In this document: positions 1 through 10,593 of the stretch, piece after piece
Layout: every line of letters starts with the position of its first letter
How positions within the stretch are numbered: position 1 is the stretch's first letter
Origin: Gryganskiella cystojenkinii
Taxonomy: Eukaryota; Mortierellomycota; Mortierellomycetes; Mortierellales; Mortierellaceae
Reading direction: 5' to 3'
DNA: 64,000 bases
NCBI GenBank assembly: GCA_015852425.1
Contig: JAAAIG010000017.1
Span: 41,731 to 105,730 of the forward strand
The notes under the pieces: generated by a model
Databases searched by the model: none
Seen by the model: only the letters and a program-made list of their open reading frames with translations
Told to the model about the DNA's origin: nothing
Translations under genes and position numbers: made by a program

Positions 1-21
1 ACAAATTTACTCCGCCGATAG

Positions 22-1486
22 ATTGATATGGCATCGGGTCAGATCTCGACTGTAGTCGATATTGTACGCACACCTACAGCCGAAAAGGGATTCCCTGGAT
101 TGTTTATTGACCAACTACCCCAGGAACTATGGGTTTCACCCACAAAGATCGTGACCTCTACTGCCTGGAGATCCAGACGCACCGCCGTAGCGATCGATAT
201 CGAGTCTGGCGATGTTGAGGAGCTCACCGTGGCCTCGAGCTACCCTGGAACCACGACAGTCTTGTTTGTAAACTCGCGCTGGATTTTGGCAACTTATTCG
301 ACACCAACAGAACCCTGGATGCTGTTCCTCGGTCAGGTTGAGTTTGGCAAGAACCAGACGGACCTCAAGGTCCACTTCACGGTCCTGGAGAGCAGCAAGG
401 TTGAGAAGGCGAAGGGATTCTACCAGCCTCACTCTTGGTCGATCGTGAACAAGATTCCTGGTCAACTCGAGAGTTTGGAGACGATTCTGCTGGAGCCTAA
501 CAAGTCAAACAGCACAGCTCAGCAGGCCACGGCTGTCAGTGGTGCCAGACCTCCCTTGGTGATCTTCCCTCATGGCGGGCCTCACAGTGGATTTGCTGCA
601 GAGTTCTCGGCCCTTACCTTGGTCCTGGTTTCACTTGGCTTTGCGGTGGCGTGTGGTAAGGGAACAGACACTTTCGGGGCTAATTCTTTGGTGGCAATCG
701 TGGTGTTCAAATCACATAACTCTAACAATTTCCTATCACACACTTTCTTTTCCCTTTGTTATCGTAGTCAACTTTACCGGATCTCTTGGATTCGGCCAGG
801 ACGCTGTTGAGACTCTTGTTGGCAGAGTTGGAGAGCTGGATGTGAACGAGTGCCAGGCTGTGCGCGATTATGTCATTTCCAAGGGCCAAGTCGATCCTGA
901 TCGTACATGTCTCACAGGAGGAAGCCATGGTGGATTCATTGTCTGCCATCTGCTTGCGGACCCTAGTTACAAGGCTGCAGTCATGCGTAACCCTGTGACA
1001 GATATCCCCGCCATGACTTCTATCACAGATATCGCCGACTGGTGTTACGCTGTCAATGGCCTCGAGTACGACATGGAGTCGCCCCCCACTGCGACCTTGT
1101 CCAATGTCGACGTCTTTCAACGTATGCGCCGCTCTTCTCCAATGGAGCATATCGAGAAGGTTGTTGCACCGACGCTGATGCTTCTCGGTTCTGGGGACCG
1201 TCGCGTCCCACCCGCACAAGGAGTCTCCTGGTGGCAAGCCAGACAAAACAAGATCAAGAGGGATCAATCCAAGGCCGTGAACAAGATTCAAGTGTTTGAT
1301 GGAACAGGGCATGCATTGGACTCTGTTGAGGCTGAACGCCACGCACTTTATAGTTTGGCCTCGTTCTTGGTTGAGCACACGCGTGTGGAGCGGGCTGTCG
1401 AGAGTGCCAAAGCGACAGGAGTCACGTCGGAGACGGATGCAAGCGTCGGTCGTCAGGGTGAGGGCGGACGCGGTTCGTATATCTAA
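22..1486 (+). CDS. Acylaminoacyl peptidase (S9C), C-terminal part, 5' end outside window
   Basis: Serine peptidase of the prolyl oligopeptidase family that removes N-acylated residues from peptides in the cytosol. The first visible exon probably starts after the TAG at 19-21, which closes the frame upstream; the missing propeller part would lie left of the window. Intron 656-767 (GTAAGG...GTAG) joins in phase 1 and restores the segment ACVNFTGSLGFGQD. The second exon runs to TAA at 1484-1486. Seen: HGGPHSGF oxyanion region, nucleophile motif GGSHGGF, acid loop GSGDRRVP and a late GTGHALD histidine, so the Ser-Asp-His triad is complete. About 450 residues are visible, against roughly 730 for the animal enzyme. 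The motifs and their order fit APEH well. An ATG at 28 exists but is probably internal. Identity is secure; the left boundary is not. Confidence 0.88.
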
Positions 1487-1887
1487 GAAGTACGAAATTC
1501 AGATAGACTACTTTTTGTAGAGTTTTTGCAGGTTTCGCAGTTTTTGCAAAGAGGGATTTTTTCGATTGTTTCTTAAACATAACAGTTTTTGTGCTCGACG
1601 CCCTGCCCTTTTCCAAGCATACCGACCTGACCCACAGACGGCCCACTTAACCAGTCCAACAACAAAATGACTTCATCCCAAAATGAGAGAATTTTTGTCC
1701 CTCTGCTCAGTAAACTTTTTTTTTTTTTTTTTTCCATCCATCTCGTCAGACACTCGTGGCTCTTTCTCTTAATTCTCTCGCCTGCCTTCACATTCTTCTT
1801 CTTCTTCTTCTTCTTCTTCTTCATTCTTCTCCATTCCACTCTCCGCTCCTCTCAATCAATACCCTTTCTCGACACTAATATACTCGC
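1487..1887. promoter_or_regulatory. Intergenic region between peptidase and membrane-protein gene
   Basis: About 400 bp between two same-strand genes. It holds the peptidase 3' end and the CT-rich leader of the next gene, including a T run near 1715-1732 and the (TTC)n tract. No further gene is supported; short open frames here are low-complexity polyF/polyK. Confidence 0.5.
1793..1823 (+). repeat. (TTC)n microsatellite in leader
   Basis: About ten CTT/TTC triplets lie 65 bp before the start codon of the four-helix membrane protein. CT-rich leaders are common upstream of genes in this window. Seen directly; a role in transcription start is inference. Confidence 0.8.
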
Positions 1888-3534
1888 ATGTCCAAGGACA
1901 TTGAGCGGGCCACGCTCAAGAAGGCAGTTGTCAACACCCTACCCTTGTAAGACCCTTCTTCCTTTATCGGAAAGTGCTCTCTTTTCTTGTCACCAAAACG
2001 TCTTTGAGCGCAAACCACATTGGCTGACCCGACTCTCCTTTACCCCATTCGATTTGTTTGTTAATCCCATGTCAACAGGTGGGCTACCCCTGAGCCAGAT
2101 AGGCAGACTCCCTCCAGACTCGATGGTCTTGCTGAAGAGGATGACAATCTGAGCAGTCGTGACCCTTCCTACAAGACCCATGTCAGAAAAGGGGGCATCA
2201 ATGGCAGTGGCAGTTACAGCAGCAACGGTGGACCCCCTGTCCCTGCAAAGGAGCCCTCTGTCACGTCTCCTTCGTCTTCTGTGCATATCCCGCGCTATTC
2301 CACATCTTCGACTGCTTCCGTCCCTGCAGGAGGAGGAAAAACAGGAGGAGTCAAAGCCAACGCAGCTCAGGTCAACACCAACAGTATCAACCTTCCTCCG
2401 ACCAGCACAGGCGGCACGGGCCAGTCTCAGGACTGGTCTGTCTTTGTGACCATGAGTAATGTTTCAACAGTCTCGTCTTTGGGACGCAAATACAAACAAT
2501 CGCTGGGTCAAGTTTCAACGTCTTCACTCTCAGAGCAACCACTCTTGTCACCCTCTTCAACTTCCATCGATACCATCTCGGCTCCACCAGCAGCGCTCAC
2601 TAGCCCCGGTGGTAACAGTAGCAATGCCATGTCGAGTATCCGACGAATTCCTCAACGACTCGACGAGATGTTCAAACAAAAGTCAGCCCAAGCAGGAACG
2701 ACGACAGCCACCAGCAACATTTGCACATGCACCTGCTCAGAACACCAATATTCCACAGCCTCCCCATCCACAAGACGAGGTGGTCAACTCCACCTGTCAG
2801 CTTCTTCCAAACGGCAAAAGCGTAAAGAGGAATCTATGGACATGGGCCGTGGATACCCTACAGGCCAATGTACCTCGACCGAACCCCCTGTAGAGACTAC
2901 CTGGGACGAAAAGGAGTCTGAGGAGGATGAACCCTTCCATCTCAAAAACAAGACTGCCAAGAACACAGCCTTTAACCTGGATGCGCTCAAAATGTTTTTG
3001 AACTCTCCCTTGTTCTCAAACTTTTTGAAGTCGCTGACGATCATGGCTTCTGTCTCGTTGTTTGCAATTGCGTTGGATGCGATCATTATCTTGCTCAAGA
3101 CACCAGACCAACAGACTCAGCTCTCGAACGACAATGCGGCCTTGATCGTTACTGTTGTCTTGTCCATCCTGACAATCGCATATTCGTGTTTTACAATCTT
3201 TTTGGAGTCGAGGCGGCCGCCCGAGGGGTTGGATACCTCAAACTCAAAGCCGCTGATTGTCATTTTTTCAGAGATTATTGCATCCATTGTATGGGCCCAG
3301 GTGCTGAGTGTGACGATTTACATCTACATCTGGACGTACGGATGTACCGAGGCCGGAGCTGACCAAATCAGTCGGTTGTGGAAACAAGAACTGGCGGATC
3401 GTCGTTTGACGGAACGGTTGTGTCGGCGCCAAGGGTCCATGGTCGGCCTAGAGTTGTTGTTGGTGGTTCTGCTCATCTTTAACTTTTATACACATTTGGC
3501 CCAAAACTTCAAGTTTATTCGAGCGGTCTCCTAG
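1888..3534 (+). CDS. Unrecognised protein with four C-terminal membrane helices
   Basis: I do not recognise this family. Exon 1 (1888-1946) starts MSKDIERATLKK. Intron 1947-2078 (GTAAGA...ACAG) is phase 2 and joins to exon 2 (2079-3534), giving about 504 residues. The first ~300 residues are Ser/Thr/Pro-rich and look disordered, with a short CTCTC cysteine patch near residue 215. Four hydrophobic segments follow, beginning around SLTIMASVSLFAIALDAI, ALIVTVVLSILTIAY, IFSEIIASIVWAQVL and GLELLLVVLLIFNFY. No signal peptide is visible, so a long cytosolic N terminus and four-pass C-terminal domain are likely. The topology resembles MARVEL-like proteins, but no diagnostic motif was seen. The exon 1 call rests on phase, a good donor and an open frame back to the acceptor. 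A CT-rich tract lies just upstream. Confidence 0.72.
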
Positions 3535-3937
3535 TAGTTGGTGATTTTGACCTCCCTTGCTGGTCCTCAACCACTAATCCCACATATTCCCCTTCGTACA
3601 TAGCTCCCTTATAGATCATTCAAAACAAATAATTTAAGCCCAACATAACAAGGCCAGTTGTCCAGCGATCTTGTTTTACTTTCCTTGACGTGACAGGAGA
3701 TTGTCTTTGGATAGTCGCCATTGAAATGCTACGTGCGGACCAAATTATATTTCCCGGCACGCAATCGCTAAGGACTCAGTTGCCATTTACGATTCATATT
3801 GAATGTTTAAATGATACTAATGGGGTTCTATTGTTGTTTTGTTTTACGGTTGTCTAATACATAGTCCTCTTGAGAGGGAGATGCTAGTTGACATTTTTTT
3901 TTTCTTTGTCAACTCTGAATCCGTCATCCAGATGTGT
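3535..3937. terminator. Convergent 3' region
   Basis: About 400 bp between the converging ends of the membrane-protein gene (+) and the mS23 gene (-). It is AT-rich and contains AATAA-like polyadenylation signals. No coding region was recognised. Confidence 0.4.
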
Positions 3938-4774
3938 TTAGAAAGTGGGCAAGTTTTTCTCGGCCTCGAGAAGAGCCTTCTCCTCACGCTTCAATCCATT
4001 CAAGACAAAGCTGCTACGGGGCTTGAGTCCAAAAGCCAAAGCCTGGGCCTTGGCGACACGAGCCTCGGATTCTTCCTGAGCTCTGAGCAAATAAAATTCA
4101 TTTGTCGCAATATGGTAAGCCTCACGTTCCGTCTTGCCCTGTGACATGAGGTACAATTGGTGTTGGATGACACTAATGGGAGAGAAGAACATTAAGGAAG
4201 TTCAAAAGGGTTTGTTTTGGTTAGTATAGGCTTCTAAAAAAGACTTGAGCTTGAGCATTCATCCTCATTTCGATAATCCTCAGAAAAGACAAACAAACAA
4301 ACAAGCAAATAAAACGTACTCCTCGCCAGTGATATCGGCAATCGATTTGCCCTTTTGCAAGAGCGTCTCCCAAGAACGACGAGTACCATCGCCGTTGGTC
4401 TCGATCAAACAACGGGGGCGACGCAACTCAAAGGGGTGATCCTCATAAAACTTGCGACGAAGTCTGTCCTCGGGGTAGACGATCGTCTTGGGTCGTTCAC
4501 TCTTCCAACGGAGATGCTTCTGTGACCTTGAGGAGCGGGAGGGCAATTGTTGTGATGAAACAGTCTTCTGTCCGTTGGCCTTCTCGGCTGCGGCCTCAAA
4601 TGGCAATTGTGCCTTGGCATTCGCACCGGAGGGATCCCGCTCGCGGAGAAATGTTGGTGAGGGAGGAGTCAATGTCGTGGCGGCGTACCAGACGGGTGGG
4701 TTCCTGATCAGGTTGGCCTTCAGCAGCTTTGTGACATAGCTGTGGACCTTGGCGGGTGGTACTTTGAAGGCCAT
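3938..4774 (-). CDS. RSM25: Mitochondrial small-subunit ribosomal protein mS23
   Basis: A structural component of the 37S mitochondrial ribosomal subunit. Exon 1 is 4774-4320 and exon 2 is 4172-3938. The intron 4173-4319 (GTACGT...TTAG, phase 2) joins to read [18 protein letters not shown], and the total is 229 residues. The start [18 protein letters not shown] is chosen because the frame upstream of it is hydrophobic noise and does not resemble the family. Seen: the early NPPVWYAA motif and the VIQHQ...[16 protein letters not shown] block, both typical of Rsm25/mS23. The C terminus is basic and charged ([13 protein letters not shown]). The gene lies directly downstream of the multi-SANT gene on the same strand, with about 194 bp between them. 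Confidence 0.87.
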
Positions 4775-4968
4775 TTGGTGTAACGAGTAATGGAGATGGA
4801 GGAGGATGACAACGAACAAAACGAAATGCAAACGGTCCTGTCCTTTTGACTTTCTTTCTGTCATTCAATCAAATTCAGAATCCCTTCCTCTCCTCTCAAT
4901 AAATGGCCTTCAGGCACCCAGTCCTAATTTGTTTACCAAAAAACCGGAGGGTGACTGCTTTTTGGGAT

Positions 4969-7950
4969 TTATTCGCCTCTCTTACTACTGTCGTCCGTCA
5001 GTTGACACCATCGCAGGCGACACTGCCATGCGGTTTTGCCAGGGAAGAACCTCGAGACAGCCATCCAGTTGTCACCTCCAATCTTCTCGACAGAGTACAG
5101 CAGATCCTGATCCTCCAACGTTGACCAAGGGGTATGATTCAGCTGAGACTTGTACGACGCCTCCCAAACACGGCGACACGGAGCTTTAGTCCACCGAGCG
5201 GAATTCGAGCCATTCGAGCCTGAGTAATCCGATACGTTCTCTCGCATGTACTCTACCACCTCGTCCCAGTTGTCTTCACCATACTTCTCCACAGCCTCCT
5301 GAAGGGCCATGTACTCGTCTACGGTCACCTGCATTGCTTTGTCCGACAACAAAAAGTATTTCAGTTCAATGTCCCTGAGCGGGCGATGTGGGAGGTAGAA
5401 TCGTTGAATGGCTCGGAGCCCTCTGCCAGTCGGGTCCAGAGATCGATCCACAAGCTCAGACGAGGACAGAGGGGCCATGACCTTGTCTTGATCAAAACCA
5501 GATCCAACCTCGCGAAGACCTTGCTCCAGAAGCAAAATGTCCTCGTTCGACCATGCATCCTGTTCCGTCTCCATCTCTCGGATCGCGCGCCAGTGCACAC
5601 TGCAGCTCTGGACGTTTGCACCGCCGCCGATATGTCTCGCTACCCACTTCCAATTGATCCAGTCAACATGGAAGCCTCGAGTCCGAAGTCGAAGCCGCAC
5701 GAGCTTTTGTAGCTTGACCGACCGTTCTTTGTCCCATTGGAACCTAGGTGTTTTGTTCCTTGATAACGCGAGCTGGACGCATTTTTCCTTGAAATCTGCG
5801 TCCTCCTCGGTGACCCCCTTCAGCCTAGACTTCACTCGCTTCTTGAACAGAGCTTCGCAGGCTGCTGGTGAGATGGCTTGGTCCGTGTTTGGCTCAGACG
5901 ACCATAGGTTGTGGGTTTCTTCGTCGCCATTCAATTTTTGGGAAATTGCCTCGAAATCTGATCCGTGCTCGAGCCAAAGGCCCCAGAACTTGGACTCTCT
6001 TGACGAATCCCATAGCGCGGTCGAGGACGAGGCAAACGGTCGGACAGGCATATCCAGGAACTTCCAAAGAATCTTGCATTCCTCAGGCGTGAACTTTCCT
6101 CCCAGCTGGACCGAAAGGTCGTCCCACGACCGCGTTCCATGCTTGAGGACATGCTGGATCAATTTTGTCTCCTCCTCGGTCGTCCACCGTTTTTGAAGCT
6201 CGCGCTGGGCAGTAGAGTCGTCCCAACCTTGGCGCTCAGGTTTGGAAGCACTGGAACGGATCTTGCGAGACTCTGATCGCTGTTGCTGTTGTTCATAGCT
6301 ATCGCGATCATCGTCCAGGATTCCCTCACTGTCCTCCGATCCAGCCGAGAGGTACAGATCATCGTCCTCCATGTTTCCATCATCCGACATACCATCATCA
6401 TCTTCATCCTCTATATCGTCACCGCGATCTTCATATTCGTCATCAAAACCGTCTGAAGAGTCCTCTGCCCGGTCGTAATCTTCATCATCGTCATCATCAT
6501 CGAGGCGATCTTGGCGTGCATCGTAGACGGCGGCTGTGCCTTGTTGGTGTGACGGAGACTTGTTGCACGTCGACTGTGATTTTTCATCGGATTTGCTCCG
6601 AGATTGAGATGCCGGCATCACCTTCAACTCTCTGTACTTTTCTTTGCAAAGAAGCGAGTGCAAGCCTAGTTCGTCGCTGATAATATGCCAAGGTACACCC
6701 TGTTTGACGTAAAAGAGAAGTCGTTCCTCCAGGTCCGGAGTCCAGTTGTCCCTCTTGGATGCATCTGACAATTTCAAGACATACCGGCGTAAGCAAAGGT
6801 TGGTGTCAATGCCGAGTTCGTAGCCTATGTCTTGAAACGACAGTCCTTCCTTGCGTCCCTCGATCAACGCCTCGTCCTCCTGCTGTGACCACGTGCGCTC
6901 GTCCTTCGGACTCTCAACCGAGACATCGTACAGGAATTCGTCATCAATGAGTGCCAACGGACCTCGAGGGTTCCGGGCTGTTGTTGCGGTAGTTGTTGAT
7001 GATACATCATGAGCAGTAGATCTTCCAGAAGGTTTGCTGACGAGCATAACAGGCGCGGGTCGATTCGGCAAGAGATAGTAGGGTGTGTTTGATAAGTTTA
7101 GTTCCATTGGGACCCATCCTGAGTCCAGCTTGGCCTTGAGCCGGTTATGGTATCGCGAGTAACAATTCTGAGGGGTGGATCCCAAAATGGTACTCATCTG
7201 TTTCCAGGACAGACCACGGTTGTGCATATCGACTAGCAAGGCGTCAGAGTGTGGGCACCAACTACGTCGCCTGGAAACCAGTCCAACATCATAAATTCGT
7301 AGCGGTTCTCGAACTGCACGAACAGGGGCCACTCTAATGGCCGCGGCGCTCTTCAAGGAGGTACCCCGTCTCGCGACGGCAGCCATGTCCGCATGAAGAC
7401 TTGCCCATTTTTCTCGACAGATCGACTGAGTGGTGAACAGTTCGGACGCGACTTTAGTCCAGGGTAAGTCCTGAGCAACGAGGGCTTCTAGCTTGGCTAT
7501 CCGTTCCGGGTTCCATTGTTGTTGGAGGGAAGGGTCAAGATGTCTCATGTAGCGGGTGTGACAGGCGTTGTGATCTACGCCCAACGCAGCTCCGATTTCC
7601 TTCCAAGAGTTTCCCTCCAGTCTTAGATCGAGGACCTTGGCGTCCAACTCGGGTGTCCAAGCAATAACTTCTGGAGACTGATTGACTCTTTTCCTGCGCT
7701 TCTTGAGGCCTGTTTTCCGTGTTGATGTTCCTGTTGCCGAGACCGTAGCGTCCGTAGCGGAAGTGAAGGTTCGTCGGGTATCGGGCAAGCCCAATGATTT
7801 TGAGCGTGGTAAAGACAATGTCTTCGACGGCATGGAGGTGAAGGAAGTGGAGAGAAAACACCCGCATGAGGTGGGAGTCGATCGCTGGATTCCATTACTG
7901 ACCAAGGCCGTTCTTGCTCCTCGGACCACTGCTCGACTGACCCATGACAT
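4969..7950 (-). CDS. Multi-SANT/Myb repeat protein with mitochondrial-type N terminus
   Basis: A single 993-residue open frame. At least eight Trp-containing helix-turn-helix repeats of SANT/Myb type are visible. Examples are AWTPELDAKVLDLRLEG...WKEIGAALG (~95-140), QWNPERIAKLEALV (~145), SWCPHSDALLVDMH (~230), TWSQQEDEALIEGRK (~355), NWTPDLEERLLFYV (~402), RWTTEEETKLIQHV (~612), AWSNEDILLLEQGL (~815) and PWSTLEDQDLLYSV (~945). An Asp/Glu-rich stretch lies at ~480-575. The first ~55 residues are rich in Arg, Ser and Ala with no acidic residue (MSWVSRAVVRGARTAL), which looks like a mitochondrial presequence. A basic KKRRKR cluster near residue 84 could be a nuclear signal. Myb repeats usually bind DNA or histone tails; the role here is not known to me. 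The start is the only upstream Met before the promoter. Confidence 0.82.
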   Translation of the reverse strand: MSWVSRAVVRGARTALVSNGIQRSTPTSCGCFLSTSFTSMPSKTLSLPRSKSLGLPDTRRTFTSATDATVSATGTSTRKTGLKKRRKRVNQSPEVIAWTPELDAKVLDLRLEGNSWKEIGAALGVDHNACHTRYMRHLDPSLQQQWNPERIAKLEALVAQDLPWTKVASELFTTQSICREKWASLHADMAAVARRGTSLKSAAAIRVAPVRAVREPLRIYDVGLVSRRRSWCPHSDALLVDMHNRGLSWKQMSTILGSTPQNCYSRYHNRLKAKLDSGWVPMELNLSNTPYYLLPNRPAPVMLVSKPSGRSTAHDVSSTTTATTARNPRGPLALIDDEFLYDVSVESPKDERTWSQQEDEALIEGRKEGLSFQDIGYELGIDTNLCLRRYVLKLSDASKRDNWTPDLEERLLFYVKQGVPWHIISDELGLHSLLCKEKYRELKVMPASQSRSKSDEKSQSTCNKSPSHQQGTAAVYDARQDRLDDDDDDEDYDRAEDSSDGFDDEYEDRGDDIEDEDDDGMSDDGNMEDDDLYLSAGSEDSEGILDDDRDSYEQQQQRSESRKIRSSASKPERQGWDDSTAQRELQKRWTTEEETKLIQHVLKHGTRSWDDLSVQLGGKFTPEECKILWKFLDMPVRPFASSSTALWDSSRESKFWGLWLEHGSDFEAISQKLNGDEETHNLWSSEPNTDQAISPAACEALFKKRVKSRLKGVTEEDADFKEKCVQLALSRNKTPRFQWDKERSVKLQKLVRLRLRTRGFHVDWINWKWVARHIGGGANVQSCSVHWRAIREMETEQDAWSNEDILLLEQGLREVGSGFDQDKVMAPLSSSELVDRSLDPTGRGLRAIQRFYLPHRPLRDIELKYFLLSDKAMQVTVDEYMALQEAVEKYGEDNWDEVVEYMRENVSDYSGSNGSNSARWTKAPCRRVWEASYKSQLNHTPWSTLEDQDLLYSVEKIGGDNWMAVSRFFPGKTAWQCRLRWCQLTDDSSKRGE

Positions 7951-8730
7951 GATTCTTGTGCTTGTTGCGTAGGACCTGAAATAAATGGTGAAAATTCTTC
8001 GAGGTTAATTGTCTGCAGCGTGGCGGGATTCCGATGTGAGTACTAAATGTGCAGCAGCAGTAGATTCGACAACAGTTCGGTCCTGATCCTGTACCTTTAC
8101 GTCTCTGTCCTGAGATTTCGATGAGAGGACCTTGTAGAATCGGCTGGAGAAGAGTTGAAAATGTCGGGAGAGGAGGATCAACCCTTTTTTTCTTTTTTTT
8201 TTATGTCCACCGATCACGTGATTTATGTGCTGCAGGGTCCCTCTGCATCGTCCACGAGAGCTCTCGCAACGCAAACAAACCTATTTTGCTTTGTACTGTG
8301 CTGATTTGAGAACGTTCAGTGTAAGGTACACAGATACGTTGAGGCATCAACAGGGGTCGCTCTGGATTGGAAATTGCTCTGGAAGCTTGAGATCTGCTGT
8401 TCTCCAAGGAATAAATTTGGTGGCGCTTTTTTTATGATTGTTTCTATCCGCTGCAGGAGCCAAGCATGGCCCCCCTGGTTTCTGAACGAGCCTTTTCAGA
8501 GTGTGGGCTTGCGCAAGGAAGGAGGGAGAGAAAGAAGCCTGCCAGGGCAAAGCTTTTTTCATGTCAGGGCAAAGCCGAGCGAGAACGAGATCTTATGTGC
8601 CATCGTATTAGACCCTTAAGTGATGGTGGCTGCAAAAACAAAAAAAATTGGAAAATAAAAAAAAGAGATGGGCGAGTGCAAGTTTTCAAATTCACCTTTC
8701 CACCACAACCACTCACTAATCACATCAACC
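7951..8730. promoter_or_regulatory. Divergent promoter, SANT gene / eIF3j gene
   Basis: About 780 bp between divergent start codons. It holds the 10-bp palindrome ATCACGTGAT at 8213-8222, a bHLH/Cbf1-type E-box, roughly a third of the way across. There are T-rich and A-rich tracts near 8184-8202 and 8637-8666. No gene is supported inside it. Confidence 0.55.
8213..8222. promoter_or_regulatory. Palindromic E-box ATCACGTGAT
   Basis: A perfect 10-bp palindrome around CACGTG in the divergent promoter of the SANT and eIF3j genes. The core is the known site of Cbf1/Pho4-type bHLH factors. Binding here is inference. Confidence 0.55.
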
Positions 8731-10341
8731 ATGTCCGACTGGGGTGCGTAATCCTTTTCCCCTGAATATCTGCCTGCTTCTTACCTACATTCGAGTGCCG
8801 TCCTCATCTCTATTGCAATGGAAATTGAATCGTCGAAGGCAAAAGGAGCAAGCGACGCCAACAGCCGACTGCGATTTGGATTGGTCTTTTCGACTGTGTA
8901 CAACCAAAACATCAAGGGTATACAAAGACGCTAGCAAACATCCATTGACAACTGTCTCTAATTATTCCTTTCTGTAGAAAACGACGACGTTATTGAGGCA
9001 CCTGTCATCCCCGCCAAGAAGCAGTGGGACGATGAGGATGTCGAGGAAGATGATATCAAGGTGAGAGACAGGAAGAGAATATGATCCTGGACTCTTCAGT
9101 ACAGGACATCTTGAGTGGACGGCGTGATCAGACAACTCGTAAACGCTGGAGGAGACCTTTCGTTTACTGCCTGAAGACGTTGGGCACTTGATGAGAGTAC
9201 CATTGAGCCCAGCTGAGGCTGCAAGTGGAAGATGGAAGTCAACAGAAAGAAGCACGCTCTTTGCGCCGCAGTACAGGACAATTTTTTGAACCACTATAAC
9301 AAACAGGAACAGGTGGAAGGACTTTTGATTTGTCGAAGCATGCTAATATACTTTATATGTTTTCACTTCTTTTTTGTTTTTTGTAGGAGGATTGGGATGC
9401 CAGCAGCGAGTCTGAATCCGAGGAGGAGAAGGTCCCTGTTGTAAAGCCTGTCAAGAAGACCTTGGCCCAAAAGATTGCTGAGCGCGAGGAGGAGGCTGAA
9501 CGCAGGAAGCAGGCTGCTTTGGAGAAGGTCGCTGTAAGTGCCAAAAAATCAAGGAGCAGAGCTAGCCCATACTGCCTTGAAAATATATGTTCGATTTGTC
9601 TTTTTGTAACCTACTCACACGCAAGTTTGTTTTGTTCAATTTAGCTCATTCCCGAGAACGAGACTGAGGAGGAAAAGTTTGAACGTCGTCAGCGTGAGAA
9701 GAACGCCATCATCGAGTCTGATCTCGCCAACGCTGCAGATCTCTTTAGCGGAGTCAAGGTCAGCGATACTGGAGGTAAAGAAATTTTTTTAGTTGTGCCT
9801 GGATAAATTGCAAACTGTATCAATGTATCAATTCTTGAAGACGAGCGAAAACTTGACATTTTTTTCTCCTTGTTTTTAATAGTTGTCACCTCTGCCAGCA
9901 AGATCGAGACCATGAAGCCCAAGACCAAGGATCAGTTTAACGAGTTCACGACCGAGCTTGTTGCCATTATCCAGCAGCACGAGGTACGTCTTTTACGACA
10001 TCTATCTTCAAGTTCAAATTGACTCGAGCTGGACTCCTACCCTTGGATGCTAACCAATGTATTCTTCTGTGGTCCAATAGAAACAAGGGCTCTACGCCTC
10101 TTTCCTCGAAGGACTTATCCGTGAGCTCGCCCAGGGTGTCCGTGATGTGGATGTCCGCAAGTACGCCAGCACCTTGACCACTCTTGCCAACGAGAAACAG
10201 AAGGCTGCCAAGGAGGCATTGAAGACCAAGAAGAAGGGAAGCGCCAAGCCCTCGCTCGGAGCCGCTACTAAGGTCGCTACCTCTGTCGACACCCGGGACT
10301 ACAGCAACGAATACAACGACGACTTTGATGACTTTATGTAG
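8731..10341 (+). CDS. HCR1: Translation initiation factor eIF3 subunit j
   Basis: A loosely bound eIF3 subunit that acts at the 40S decoding site in initiation and ribosome recycling. Six exons: 8731-8743, 8978-9060, 9387-9533, 9645-9774, 9883-9983 and 10081-10341, giving 244 residues. All joints close in phase with GT-AG introns. The 13-base first exon encodes MSDW plus one base and leads into an acidic N terminus containing QWDDEDVEEDD, as in the family. The middle is a charged coiled coil (QKIAEREEEAERRKQ), followed by DFMKPKTK-like KPKTKDQFNEF. The C terminus ends DDFDDFM, matching the conserved eIF3j tail. Intron 2 (9061-9386, 326 nt) is the longest of the gene. Dynactin p24 follows on the same strand 252 bp downstream. 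Confidence 0.93.
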
Positions 10342-10593
10342 AGGAGATGCATAGCTTGACGATATAGAAGAAATAAGTGACTGCTTTTATTATTCACAAG
10401 CCACGCGCCCAAGAGTAGGCATGCTGTCTGTTCACGAGGATGGTTATCACTTCCTTGTCTATTATCCATTACTTTCATCAACACTATCAGACTTTCGAGG
10501 ATACGACAAGATATAGGTGCTTGATCTTATCAAATACAACAGAGACCCCACCTTGGAAAAAGTCGAAAACGAGAGACAAAAAACATTACAGAC

